In this document: one piece after another, positions 1-8,252 of the stretch
Layout: every line of letters starts with the position of its first letter
Position numbering within the stretch: the first letter of the stretch is position 1
Origin: Candidatus Adlerbacteria bacterium RIFCSPHIGHO2_12_FULL_53_18
GTDB lineage: Bacteria > Patescibacteriota > Minisyncoccia > Phycocordibacterales > SBAW01
Reading direction: 5' to 3'
DNA: 32,429 nt
NCBI GenBank assembly: GCA_001775475.1
Contig: MEWW01000005.1
Span: forward strand, 3,850 to 36,278
The notes under the pieces: generated by a model
Seen by the model: only the letters and a program-made list of their open reading frames with translations
What the model was told of the DNA's origin: nothing
Databases searched by the model: none
Position numbers and translations under genes: made by a program

Positions 1-2
1 CC

Positions 3-554
3 ACTCTTGCCGTGCTGGGCCCCCTCGATGCCTTTTTTGCCCAAGCAACCGTTGCGGCATTTATGGCATGTCTCCTTTTAATCCCCATGTTGTTTATAGA
101 GTTGTGGCGCTTTGCAGCGCCAGCGCTTACAGCCCGCGAGCGCCCCGCGCTCGCGGGCGGGCTCCTCGGCTCCCTGTTTCTCTCCGCCTTTGGCGCCTAC
201 TTTGCCTACGTCGTCTTAGTGCCGGTTATGTTTAATGAGCTCTTTGTCTTTGTGCCTGCAGGCGTTGAGGCAATTTTTAACCTCCAAAAAGTTGTGTCGC
301 TCGTCGCAGGCTTTATCCTTGGCTGTGCGCTTATCTTCCTCCTGCCCTTGTTTATGATTCTCCTTACCTATATCGGCCTTATCCCGGCGCGTTTATGGGC
401 CGCATACGCCCGCCCCGCCGTGTTGCTGGTCCTTATCGTATCTGCGATAATTACTCCAGACGGCAGCGGGGTGGGGATGATCTTACTTTCAATCCCTATT
501 GCCGCACTGTATGCAGCAGGGTACGCAGGAGCAGAATTAACAACTAATAAATAA
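3..554 (+). CDS. tatC: Sec-independent protein translocase TatC, 5' truncated by the window edge
   Basis: Multi-TM protein with TatC-like 'PLDAFFAQATVAAFMACLLLIPMLFIELWRFAAPALTARER'; reading frame is open to the window start; followed directly by tatA. Confidence 0.9.
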   Translation, partial: TLAVLGPLDAFFAQATVAAFMACLLLIPMLFIELWRFAAPALTARERPALAGGLLGSLFLSAFGAYFAYVVLVPVMFNELFVFVPAGVEAIFNLQKVVSLVAGFILGCALIFLLPLFMILLTYIGLIPARLWAAYARPAVLLVLIVSAIITPDGSGVGMILLSIPIAALYAAGYAGAELTTNK

Positions 555-557
555 CAT

Positions 558-740
558 ATGTTTGGCTTAGGTATACCAGAAATCATATTGATAGCGCTCG
601 CGGTCGGGATACTCTTCTTCGGCAGCAAAAAAATCCTCGAGCTCTCGCGTGCCGCAGGCCGCGTCTCGGGTGAGTTTAAGAAGGGCAGGGCGGATATAGA
701 AAAAGAACTCAAGATGGGCGAGGAAGAAACAAAAAGCTAG
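558..740 (+). CDS. tatA: Twin-arginine translocase subunit TatA/TatE
   Basis: 'MFGLGIPEIILIALAVGILFFGSKKILELSRAAGRVSGEFKKG' is a canonical TatA TM-hinge-amphipathic helix. Confidence 0.93.
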   Translation: MFGLGIPEIILIALAVGILFFGSKKILELSRAAGRVSGEFKKGRADIEKELKMGEEETKS

Positions 741-1001
741 ATGAATTGGCGAAGGTTATTTAGACGCACTGGGAGTGCTATAAACGAGCGACGGCGCACG
801 CTTATAAAACTTGCCGCTTTTGGCGGAGCGACATTTATCTTGGGTAAAGTGTTGGGGCCCTCCCTAAACCTTTTTGGCGGCAATATTGCAGAAGGCGAGA
901 TAACGGAGTTTAAAAACTTTCGTGTGGTCGACAACGACGAAGAGCTTGGCTTTTACGACAAGGTCGGCAACGAGATTTTGATTATTGAAAAAGAAAGTTG
1001 A
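741..1001 (+). CDS. Small protein with N-terminal twin-arginine-like signal, hypothetical
   Basis: ATG directly abuts the tatA stop; N-terminus 'ERRRTLIKLAAFGGATFILGKVLG' resembles RRxFLK plus a hydrophobic stretch. Confidence 0.7.
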   Translation: MNWRRLFRRTGSAINERRRTLIKLAAFGGATFILGKVLGPSLNLFGGNIAEGEITEFKNFRVVDNDEELGFYDKVGNEILIIEKES

Positions 1002-1004
1002 TAT

Positions 1005-1568
1005 ATGCGCATCTCACGAAGTCGCATCGACATGGAGGGCGCGCGCCTCGATATCGGGGGCAAGCATACAATCTGGATACCGGCTGGTGCTATGACGGCG
1101 CGCGCTACGAGCCCCGCAGGGACAAGCATCTATGACTCCGGCACCAGCGACGTTACCATTACAACACTTGCGTTTGACACCACCACCCAGGAGTACGCGC
1201 ACTTTCACGTAGGGATGCCAAAGGGCTGGAACGAAAGCACGGTCACCTTTATTCCTTACTGGACAAACACGGCCGGCGCTTCAACCCAGACGGTCGTGTG
1301 GTCTCTTGCGGGCCGCGCTTTGGGAGACAGCGATGCGATAAACGGCGCCTTCGGCACCGTGCAGACCTCAACTGACACCTGGCTGGCGCAGAATGACCTC
1401 CACATCGGGCCAGAGTCTGCGGCTATCACGATCGGCAACACTCCGGCTGAGAATGACCTGGTGGTGTTTGAGGTGAGCCGCGTCGTCGGCTCCGACACCA
1501 TGGCGGGTGACGCGCTGCTCATTGGCATCAAGCTCTTCTACACCATAACCACGTTCGCCGATAATTAA
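1005..1568 (+). CDS. Phage virion-like hypothetical protein
   Basis: 'GGKHTIWIPAGAM...FDTTTQEYAHFHVGMPKGWNESTVTFIPYWT...TPAENDLVVFEVSRVVGSDTMAGDALLIGIKLFYT' resembles recurring phage structural-gene-neighbourhood proteins (from memory, not searched). Confidence 0.7.
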   Translation: MRISRSRIDMEGARLDIGGKHTIWIPAGAMTARATSPAGTSIYDSGTSDVTITTLAFDTTTQEYAHFHVGMPKGWNESTVTFIPYWTNTAGASTQTVVWSLAGRALGDSDAINGAFGTVQTSTDTWLAQNDLHIGPESAAITIGNTPAENDLVVFEVSRVVGSDTMAGDALLIGIKLFYTITTFADN

Positions 1569-1584
1569 ACAACCGCCATCATTT

Positions 1585-2220
1585 ATGTTCAGAGTGAATC
1601 AGCTCAACGGGTTTGGGGTGGGGGCGGCGAAATCCATCTCGACTGCCAATACGGCGTCATGGAATGGAGCAAGCTCAACTATTACCATTCCGTCAGAAAA
1701 GTGGGCGGGAGACCTGTGCATTATTTTCAATTACGCCCAAGGCGGCACTCCCGCGACCGTCGTTCCCTCGGGCTTCACGAGCCTTGCCAATACATCCGGC
1801 TCCAACATCAAAATTATAGCGTCCGGTAAAGTGCTGAGCGGTTCTGAGACGACAGTGACCGGGATGACTGGTGACAATGATCAGGGTTGGGCGTGTCAAT
1901 TATTCCGACCAACCGGCTTTGCGTTCTCGACATTCCCCGTGAATAGCTTGGTCTCAAGCAGTACGTCGGGCGATCCGCCAGCATTGACGGTAAGTGCGTC
2001 CGGTGCGGCGGTGCCGATTATCGTGCTTGCCCAAGCGCGGAGCAATACAGGAGGGTATACTATAGTTGATAGTCCCGTAATGACCCAAATTGGCGGCGAT
2101 ACTGCCCCGCAGGCTTTTTATACGATCTACGATTCAGGCGACACGCCACAAGATCACTCGCTCGATATGCCAGATGCTGGCAACCACAATCTCATACATG
2201 CCTTTTATCTAACATTCTAG
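1585..2220 (+). CDS. Phage virion-like hypothetical protein
   Basis: Ser/Thr/Gly-rich beta-type sequence with 'WAGDLCIIFNYAQGGTPATVVPSGFTSL', resembling phage minor structural hypotheticals; co-directional with the previous ORF. Confidence 0.65.
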   Translation: MFRVNQLNGFGVGAAKSISTANTASWNGASSTITIPSEKWAGDLCIIFNYAQGGTPATVVPSGFTSLANTSGSNIKIIASGKVLSGSETTVTGMTGDNDQGWACQLFRPTGFAFSTFPVNSLVSSSTSGDPPALTVSASGAAVPIIVLAQARSNTGGYTIVDSPVMTQIGGDTAPQAFYTIYDSGDTPQDHSLDMPDAGNHNLIHAFYLTF

Positions 2221-2251
2221 TAATGAACGACTTCGTAAGTCGCACATTACT
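2219..2251. repeat. RAYT-associated palindromic repeat, left copy
   Basis: AGTAATG-aa-CGACTT-cgt-AAGTCG-ca-CATTACT; core GACTTCGTAAGTC. Confidence 0.85.
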
Positions 2252-2888
2252 CCAGGAGGAACGATTGTACACCTTCCAACTCGACATCTTTTAGATACGA
2301 GGCAAGTGCTTGTTCGTAGTTGCCGAAGACGTCTTTGAATAGGGTAGTGGTAATGACCGAAGGAAAATTCTTTTTGCCGCAGTAGTCGAGGTAGCTCGAC
2401 CAGCGATATTGTCTTAGGTGTGTAAGCGCGCGAGCGGCGCTTGCAATGCGCCGCTCGCGCCACGCCGCTGTTTCTTTAAGCATGTGGAGCGGGTTAAGGT
2501 GCAGGTAGTGCAAAATATGTAAAAAGTGCGCGTCTGAAGAAATGAGTACCCTTTTTGTTCTTCCTTGAAAGAGTGTGCCGCTTCGATGGTATTTCTCGTT
2601 GAAGTATTTTGCATACCCGATGTTTAACTTTCTGATGAATTTCGTAATGCCTCCATCTACTCGTTCGGAGAGCAAAAGGTGGTAATGGTTTTTCATCAGG
2701 CACCATCCGTGTATGTCTACTAATAATGAACGACTTCGTAAGTTGCTCATATTTGAACGTGATGTGTTTTGCGCCGCCTTTTCGTCATTAAATTCGAATA
2801 GGTCGTGTACAAAGCGCGCCCTATCCTGAGAGTCTTCAAAGATGGTGCGCTTGTCCACCCCGCGATTTAGCGCATGCCAGAGCTCCAT
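2247..2888 (-). CDS. REP-associated tyrosine transposase (Y1_Tnp/RAYT family)
   Basis: 'WHALNRGVDKRTIF', 'WCLMKNHYHLLLSE' (HxH motif), 'KYFNEKYHRSGTLFQGR', 'YLHLNPL', 'YRWSSYLDY' are characteristic of RAYT/transposase_17. Confidence 0.93.
   Translation of the reverse strand: MELWHALNRGVDKRTIFEDSQDRARFVHDLFEFNDEKAAQNTSRSNMSNLRSRSLLVDIHGWCLMKNHYHLLLSERVDGGITKFIRKLNIGYAKYFNEKYHRSGTLFQGRTKRVLISSDAHFLHILHYLHLNPLHMLKETAAWRERRIASAARALTHLRQYRWSSYLDYCGKKNFPSVITTTLFKDVFGNYEQALASYLKDVELEGVQSFLLE
2726..2750. repeat. RAYT-associated palindromic repeat, copy inside the RAYT coding sequence
   Basis: ATGAACGACTT-cgt-AAGTTGCTCAT; one mismatch and one G-T pair. Confidence 0.8.
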
Positions 2889-2899
2889 GCCTCTATTTT

Positions 2900-2930
2900 A
2901 GCATGAACGACTTCGTAAGTCGTTCATGCT
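2900..2930. repeat. RAYT-associated palindromic repeat, right copy (14-bp perfect stem)
   Basis: AGCATGAACGACTT-cgt-AAGTCGTTCATGCT. Confidence 0.9.
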
Positions 2931-2960
2931 GTGCACATGGAGCGTGACGAGGAGACAGGG

Positions 2961-2966
2961 TAAAAT
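2961..2966 (+). promoter_or_regulatory. Candidate -10 box (TAAAAT) 6 nt upstream of the start codon
   Basis: TAAAAT-aagatc-ATG. Confidence 0.45.
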
Positions 2967-2972
2967 AAGATC

Positions 2973-3920
2973 ATGCAGAAGCTCTGGCATTTTCTACAAT
3001 ACAACAACGCTATACCCATAGCGCTCTTTATCCTGTTTGGCGGCACAGGCGCGGTGTTTGCCGCAAGCCCGGAAGCGCGCGAGGCAATCATATCGTCCGA
3101 AGAAACAGTACAGAGCGTAGACAACACCTATATCGTGGGTGCCAACTTGAACAACTACAACTTCGGCCTCCGGATAGCTGACGTGCGAGAGGACGAGGAG
3201 ATGTACTACATCACCTACAGCTACAGCACTATCTCTATAGTCGACTATGTGTGGCGGGAAGTCGCGGCGACCAAGACTCTCGAGTTTTCTAAAAAGGAAC
3301 TAACGGGGCGGGACCTCGGCCTCTTTGTCGCAAAACAGTTGGGTGAGGAAATGACGGCGCAGCTTGCATACCTCACCGAAGTGCAAAAGAGTGAGCGGGA
3401 AAAGGGTGCAGCGCTCAAAGTGATTGCAACTGAGTACTCGGGCTTAATCGGTCGTATGCTGAACCCGACAGAGAAAGTGTTTGAGGGTTACGAGCCGGTG
3501 GTTGAGGAATTACCAGTTGAGAGTGGAGCTGCCGCGACAGCGCTTGCACTTCCGAACGCGACTTCTACGCCATCGCAGGTAACTGAAGAAGATATCGCGC
3601 GCATGGTGGCCGCCGCAGTGGCGCAAGCGCTCGAGGAGCAAGGTCAACTAACATCATCTACAGAAGAGTCACTGGCTCCTCCGACGGGCGAGGAGTCCGA
3701 TCCAGTTTCAGACCCAAATGCAACTACTACGCCTGTAACGACCGAGCCCGACTCGGCGTCCGCCACGACAACACCGCCTACTCCTGACCCAGACCCAGCG
3801 ACTTCAACTCCTCCAATTCCTGATCCGGAACCCGAACCAGAGCCAACTCCAGAACCAGAGCCAGAGCCGGAACCAACGCCAGAGCCCACACCAGAACCTA
3901 ACCCTGCGCCGGCAGAGTAG
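2973..3920 (+). CDS. Membrane-anchored/exported hypothetical with Pro/Glu/Thr-rich C-terminal tail
   Basis: N-terminal hydrophobic segment 'AIPIALFILFGGTGAVFAAS'; C-terminal 'PEPEPEPTPEPEPEPEPTPEPTPEPNPAPAE'. Confidence 0.85.
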   Translation: MQKLWHFLQYNNAIPIALFILFGGTGAVFAASPEAREAIISSEETVQSVDNTYIVGANLNNYNFGLRIADVREDEEMYYITYSYSTISIVDYVWREVAATKTLEFSKKELTGRDLGLFVAKQLGEEMTAQLAYLTEVQKSEREKGAALKVIATEYSGLIGRMLNPTEKVFEGYEPVVEELPVESGAAATALALPNATSTPSQVTEEDIARMVAAAVAQALEEQGQLTSSTEESLAPPTGEESDPVSDPNATTTPVTTEPDSASATTTPPTPDPDPATSTPPIPDPEPEPEPTPEPEPEPEPTPEPTPEPNPAPAE

Positions 3921-3984
3921 CTTTGTTGATAAAGCCCTCCACACTATCTAACTTTGGCGCGATCCACAAGGTATACTAATGTCT

Positions 3985-5016
3985 ATGGTACGCGTTGGGA
4001 TAAACGGATTTGGCCGAATTGGCAGAGCTTTTTTTCGTGCCGTTTACTCCGAGCAAAGTCGAGGAGCGGGGGAGATTGAAATCGTTGGGATTAATGACTT
4101 GGGTGATGCCCAAAATCTCGCCTATCTTCTGCAGTATGACAGTGTGTATCGCGCTTTCCCACACAAGGTGCGTGCGGAAAACGGCGGGCTCACGGTAGGC
4201 GACAAGCGTGTGCACTTTAGCAGCGAAAAGGATCCTGCCAAACTCCCGTGGCGCGAACTTAATGTTGATGTGGTTATCGAGAGTACCGGCGTGTTTGAAA
4301 GTTATGAAAAAGCGAGTGTGCATATTATTGCGGGCGCAAAGCGGGTCGTTATTACCGCACCGGTAAAGGACGAAATGGAAGGCGCGGCAACGGTGTTGAT
4401 GGGCGTAAATGAAGAAAAACTTCAAACCTGTACCATAACCTCCAACGCCTCATGCACAACTAACGCAAGTTCGCCCCTTATCGCGATTCTTGATGAAAAG
4501 ATCGGCATAGAAAAAGCACTTTTAAACACCACCCACGCCTACACCGCAACGCAGGAGCTTGTCGACGGGCCGGTTAAGGGAACGGACCTGCGCCGCGGCC
4601 GTGCCGCGGCGCAAAACATCACGCCGTCCTCGACCGGTGCCGCGGTTGCGGTCACCAAAGCGTACGAAGCGCTTGATAAAAAGTTTGACGGCATTTCTTT
4701 GCGCGTACCGGTGGTGGCAGGCTCTATTGCCGACATCACGTTTGTGGCAAAGCGCGAGACAACGCGGGAGGAAGTAAACCAGATTCTTAAAGCCGCAGCA
4801 CTTGAGGAGCGCTGGAAAGGGATTTTTGATGCAAGCGAGGAGCAGCTGGTCTCCTCCGACATCATCGGCAACCCGCATGCATCAATAGCCGACCTCTCGA
4901 TGACGCGCGTTATCGGCAACCTGGTTAAGGTTTTGGGTTGGTACGACAACGAGATGGGGTACGCACACACACTCGTACGGCACGTAAAAGCAGCCGGTTC
5001 TTATATCAAGGTTTAA
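3985..5016 (+). CDS. gap: Type I glyceraldehyde-3-phosphate dehydrogenase
   Basis: 'VRVGINGFGRIGRAFFRA', 'SNASCTTNASSPL', 'WYDNEMGYA'. ORF track starts at 3979; the second ATG (3985) is favoured. Confidence 0.96.
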   Translation: MVRVGINGFGRIGRAFFRAVYSEQSRGAGEIEIVGINDLGDAQNLAYLLQYDSVYRAFPHKVRAENGGLTVGDKRVHFSSEKDPAKLPWRELNVDVVIESTGVFESYEKASVHIIAGAKRVVITAPVKDEMEGAATVLMGVNEEKLQTCTITSNASCTTNASSPLIAILDEKIGIEKALLNTTHAYTATQELVDGPVKGTDLRRGRAAAQNITPSSTGAAVAVTKAYEALDKKFDGISLRVPVVAGSIADITFVAKRETTREEVNQILKAAALEERWKGIFDASEEQLVSSDIIGNPHASIADLSMTRVIGNLVKVLGWYDNEMGYAHTLVRHVKAAGSYIKV

Positions 5017-5028
5017 CCTTGCTACGTT

Positions 5029-5469
5029 ATGAAAATATACCTTGCCTCTGACCACGCCGGATACGAACTCAAAGAAGCTCTAACGCCGTTTTTGCGCGAG
5101 CGCGGGTTTGAGGTTGAGGATGTAGGGCCAACCGTGTTTGATCCGGAAGACGATTACCCCGATTACATCCTCCCTATGGCCGCAAAAGTGGCTGAAGACA
5201 AGGGTTCTTTCGGGATTGGGATCGGGGCATCGGGACAAGGAGAGGCCATGGTTGCAAATCGAATCAAAGGGGTGCGTGCTGCCGTGTACTACGGATCCCA
5301 AGATAACATCTTGACATTATCGCGCGAGCATAACGATGCCAATATTTTATGTTTAGGCGCGCGCTTTATGTCTATAGAGGAAGCGAAAGGCGCGGTGCTG
5401 CTATGGCTTCAAACTCCATTTAGTGGCGAGGAGCGGCACGCGCGCCGCATCAAGAAAATCGACGGCTGA
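5029..5469 (+). CDS. rpiB: Ribose-5-phosphate isomerase B
   Basis: 'MKIYLASDHAGYELKEAL', 'GIGASGQGEAMVANRIKGVRAA', 'REHNDANILCLGAR'. Confidence 0.95.
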   Translation: MKIYLASDHAGYELKEALTPFLRERGFEVEDVGPTVFDPEDDYPDYILPMAAKVAEDKGSFGIGIGASGQGEAMVANRIKGVRAAVYYGSQDNILTLSREHNDANILCLGARFMSIEEAKGAVLLWLQTPFSGEERHARRIKKIDG

Positions 5470-5471
5470 GT

Positions 5472-6188
5472 ATGGTAGAGATTATTCCGGCGTCAATGCC
5501 AAAAAGTTTTGCCGAGCTCGAAGTGCTGGTCGGGCGCGTGCACGGCTTTGCAAAAAAAGTCCAGGTAGACGTGGTTGACGGCCGCTTTGCAAAGCACAGC
5601 TGGTTCTCTCCGAAGACTTGGCCGTACAAAGACCGTTCAAGTTTTGACAAAATTGTCGAAGAAGAAAAAGGGCTGCCATTTTGGGAGGAGATTACCTACG
5701 AGTTTGACCTTATGATTGAACATCCGCTTGAGGAAGTGATGAACTTTGTTCGTGCTGGTGGCACGCAGATTGTAATCCACGCAGGTGCACCCGGTGCCGC
5801 CCTGGGTCTACAAAAACTCGTAGATGTGCGCCAGAGCGATGACGGCGCATTTACAATAACGACCGGGCTTGCACTTCTCCCCGATATGCAACCGGATGTG
5901 CTCGAGCAGTTTGATGCGCTTTACGATTATGTGCAGGTGATGGGCATCAACAGAGTGGGCCGCCAGGGCGAGCCGTTTGCGCCGCAGTCATTGGCGCTCA
6001 TCGAACGCCTGCGCAAACGCTACCCGGACATCACGATACAAGTAGATGGCGGCGTCACTATGGAGACCGCACGCCGGTTGGTGCAGGCGGGTGCTAACCG
6101 GCTCGTAGTGGGGCATGTGATTTTAGCTGCGGATAATCCCGAAGAGGCCTATAACGCGTTGTATACTGAAGCAAATGTCGGTCAGTGA
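5472..6188 (+). CDS. rpe: Ribulose-phosphate 3-epimerase family protein
   Basis: 'VEIIPASMPKSFAEL', 'VQVDVVDGRFA', 'DITIQVDGGVTMETARRLVQAGANRLVVGHVI'. Confidence 0.87.
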   Translation: MVEIIPASMPKSFAELEVLVGRVHGFAKKVQVDVVDGRFAKHSWFSPKTWPYKDRSSFDKIVEEEKGLPFWEEITYEFDLMIEHPLEEVMNFVRAGGTQIVIHAGAPGAALGLQKLVDVRQSDDGAFTITTGLALLPDMQPDVLEQFDALYDYVQVMGINRVGRQGEPFAPQSLALIERLRKRYPDITIQVDGGVTMETARRLVQAGANRLVVGHVILAADNPEEAYNALYTEANVGQ

Positions 6189-7059
6189 CAAAGAAGTAGA
6201 AGTAATAGCAGAAAAGGCGCTGCAGATAAGGGAGACTATTATCGAGATGCTTGTGGCGGCCGGCTCCGGCCACACTGCAGGGCCCCTGGGCATGGCGGAT
6301 ATCTTTGCCGCCTTCTATTTTCATATTCTCAAGCACGACCCCAAGAACCCCGCATGGGAAGAGCGCGACCGCATGTTTCTTAGTAACGGCCACATCACAC
6401 CGGTGAGATACGCCGCTATGGCGCATGCCGGCTACTTTCCGGTTGAAGAATGTTTAACCCTGCGCAAGTTCGGCACTCGCCTGCAGGGCCACCCCGAGCG
6501 CGAGCGGTTGCCCGGCGTTGAAACAACCTCGGGGCCACTTGGGTCGGGCTTGGGGCAGGCTGCCGGTTATGCGTACGGTGCGCGGATGGACGGCAAAAAA
6601 TTTCGAGTGTATGGGCTCATGAGCGATGGCGAGCAAGATGCCGGAGCCACGTGGGAGGCGGCGATGTTTGCAGGCGCCAACAAACTCTCAAACCTCACAG
6701 CCGTTATGGACCGAAACAATATACAGATAAACGGCATGACGGAAAATGTCATGCCGCTTGAAAATATCGCGAAGAAGTACGAGGCCTTTAACTGGCATGT
6801 TATCGAGGTAGACGGCCACAACATCGAGGCGTTTTGCGACGCGGTAGACGAGGCGAAGGCAATATATGAGAAGCCGACCATCATTATTGCGCACACAATC
6901 CCCGGCAAAGGCATTAAAGAAATTGAGTTCGACTACCGCTGGCATGGCGCGCCTCCCGGCAAAGGCCCGACCGACAAGATCCCGGCAGAAAAACAAGGAG
7001 AGTACTTCTTAAAAGAACTGCGCACGCTGAGGGGCAAAATAAAAAGCGAGCACGAATAA
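6175..7059 (+). CDS. Transketolase, N-terminal (TPP-binding) subunit
   Basis: 'AAGSGHTAGPLGMADIFAAFYF', 'GPLGSGLGQAAGYA', 'MSDGEQDAGATWEA'. Confidence 0.95.
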   Translation: MSVSDKEVEVIAEKALQIRETIIEMLVAAGSGHTAGPLGMADIFAAFYFHILKHDPKNPAWEERDRMFLSNGHITPVRYAAMAHAGYFPVEECLTLRKFGTRLQGHPERERLPGVETTSGPLGSGLGQAAGYAYGARMDGKKFRVYGLMSDGEQDAGATWEAAMFAGANKLSNLTAVMDRNNIQINGMTENVMPLENIAKKYEAFNWHVIEVDGHNIEAFCDAVDEAKAIYEKPTIIIAHTIPGKGIKEIEFDYRWHGAPPGKGPTDKIPAEKQGEYFLKELRTLRGKIKSEHE

Positions 7060-7061
7060 CT

Positions 7062-8060
7062 ATGCTGAATCCCGCTGTAAAACTTGCATCAAATATCTTT
7101 GATAAGCCGGAGCAAAAGCCGACTAGAGACGGTTTTGGCGAAGGGCTCATAGAAGCAGGAGAGAAAGACAAGCGTGTAGTGGCGCTCTGTGCCGACTTGG
7201 CAGAAAGCACACGCATGCTGCCGTTTAAAGAAAAGTGGCCGAAGCGCTATGTCGAGCTCGGTGTTGCCGAGCAAAACCTGGCGACGGTCGCAAGCGGGCT
7301 TGCCAACTACGGAAAGATCCCGTTCATCGCCTCGTATGCCACCTTTAGCCCCGGCCGCAACAATGAGCAAATACGCACGAATATATGCATCAACAACGTG
7401 CCGGTCAAAATCGTGGGGAGCCACGCCGGAGTCTCTGTCGGCCCAGACGGGGCGACACATCAGGCGCTTGAAGACATGGCGCTCATGCGCGTGTTGCCGC
7501 GGATGACCGTGATCTCGCCCTGCGACTCTGAAGAGGCGCGCAAAGCAACACTCGCCGCCGCCGCTCACAACGGGCCCGTGTATCTGCGTCTGGCTCGTGA
7601 AAAAACTCCGGTTATGACCACGGCGGCAACACCGTTTGAGTTAGGCAAGGCACAAGTGATGTGGCAGCCACAGGACAAGCGTAAGAACCCGGATGTCGCT
7701 GTGTTTGCCACGGGGCCCTTGGTGCACAATGCACTCGTTGCGGCGAAAACACTTGAGGAAAAATTTGCAATCGTTGTGATAAACATCCATACCGTTAAAC
7801 CTCTCGATACAAAGACTGTTACGCAGTGGAGCAAAAAAGCCGGAGCGGTCGTTACTGTTGAAGAGCACCAGATTGCAGGAGGCCTGGGGAGTGCCATTGC
7901 CGAGGTGTTGGCTGCGCAGGCGCCCGTGCCGCAGGAGTTTATCGGCGTCAAAGACCAGTTTGGACAGTCGGGCGAGCCAGGGGAGCTTATCGCGCACTAC
8001 GGCATGGATGTCCCGCACATAACTGCAGCGATTACCAAAGTGGTGAAGCGCAAAAAGTAA
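7062..8060 (+). CDS. Transketolase, C-terminal subunit
   Basis: 'ALCADLAESTRMLPFKEKWPKRYVELGVAEQNLATVASGLA', 'GPDGATHQALEDMALMRVLPRM'. Confidence 0.95.
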   Translation: MLNPAVKLASNIFDKPEQKPTRDGFGEGLIEAGEKDKRVVALCADLAESTRMLPFKEKWPKRYVELGVAEQNLATVASGLANYGKIPFIASYATFSPGRNNEQIRTNICINNVPVKIVGSHAGVSVGPDGATHQALEDMALMRVLPRMTVISPCDSEEARKATLAAAAHNGPVYLRLAREKTPVMTTAATPFELGKAQVMWQPQDKRKNPDVAVFATGPLVHNALVAAKTLEEKFAIVVINIHTVKPLDTKTVTQWSKKAGAVVTVEEHQIAGGLGSAIAEVLAAQAPVPQEFIGVKDQFGQSGEPGELIAHYGMDVPHITAAITKVVKRKK

Positions 8061-8066
8061 CTTGGC

Positions 8067-8252
8067 ATGATGTTTTTAACCTACCAGAAGAAGACCTTGC
8101 GCGCGCGGATCAATACGTGGCTTGGCACGGTGCTCTTGGCAAGCGTGGCGCTGTGGGCCGGACTTGTAATATGGAATGCTGCCACGGGAGAAAATGCGAT
8201 AGTGAAGGCGTTTACGAAAGTGGTAGAACAGCGAACGGTCCTGGAGGACTAG
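8067..8252 (+). CDS. Small single-pass membrane protein, hypothetical
   Basis: 61 aa with one TM 'INTWLGTVLLASVALWAGLVIW'; 3' end overlaps the convergent pfkB-family gene. Confidence 0.5.
   Translation: MMFLTYQKKTLRARINTWLGTVLLASVALWAGLVIWNAATGENAIVKAFTKVVEQRTVLED

Noticed and set aside
2209-2706. Overlapping minus-strand ORFs within the RAYT gene
   Set aside because: Alternative frames of the RAYT gene; only the 213-aa frame carries family motifs.
1005-2930. Complete prophage
   Set aside because: Only two virion-like ORFs and a RAYT; no terminase, portal, capsid, integrase or lysis genes.
3644-3889. Minus-strand Gly/Ser/Val repeat ORF (81 aa)
   Set aside because: It is the antisense reading of the Pro/Glu/Thr-rich tail of the plus-strand gene; no start signals of its own.
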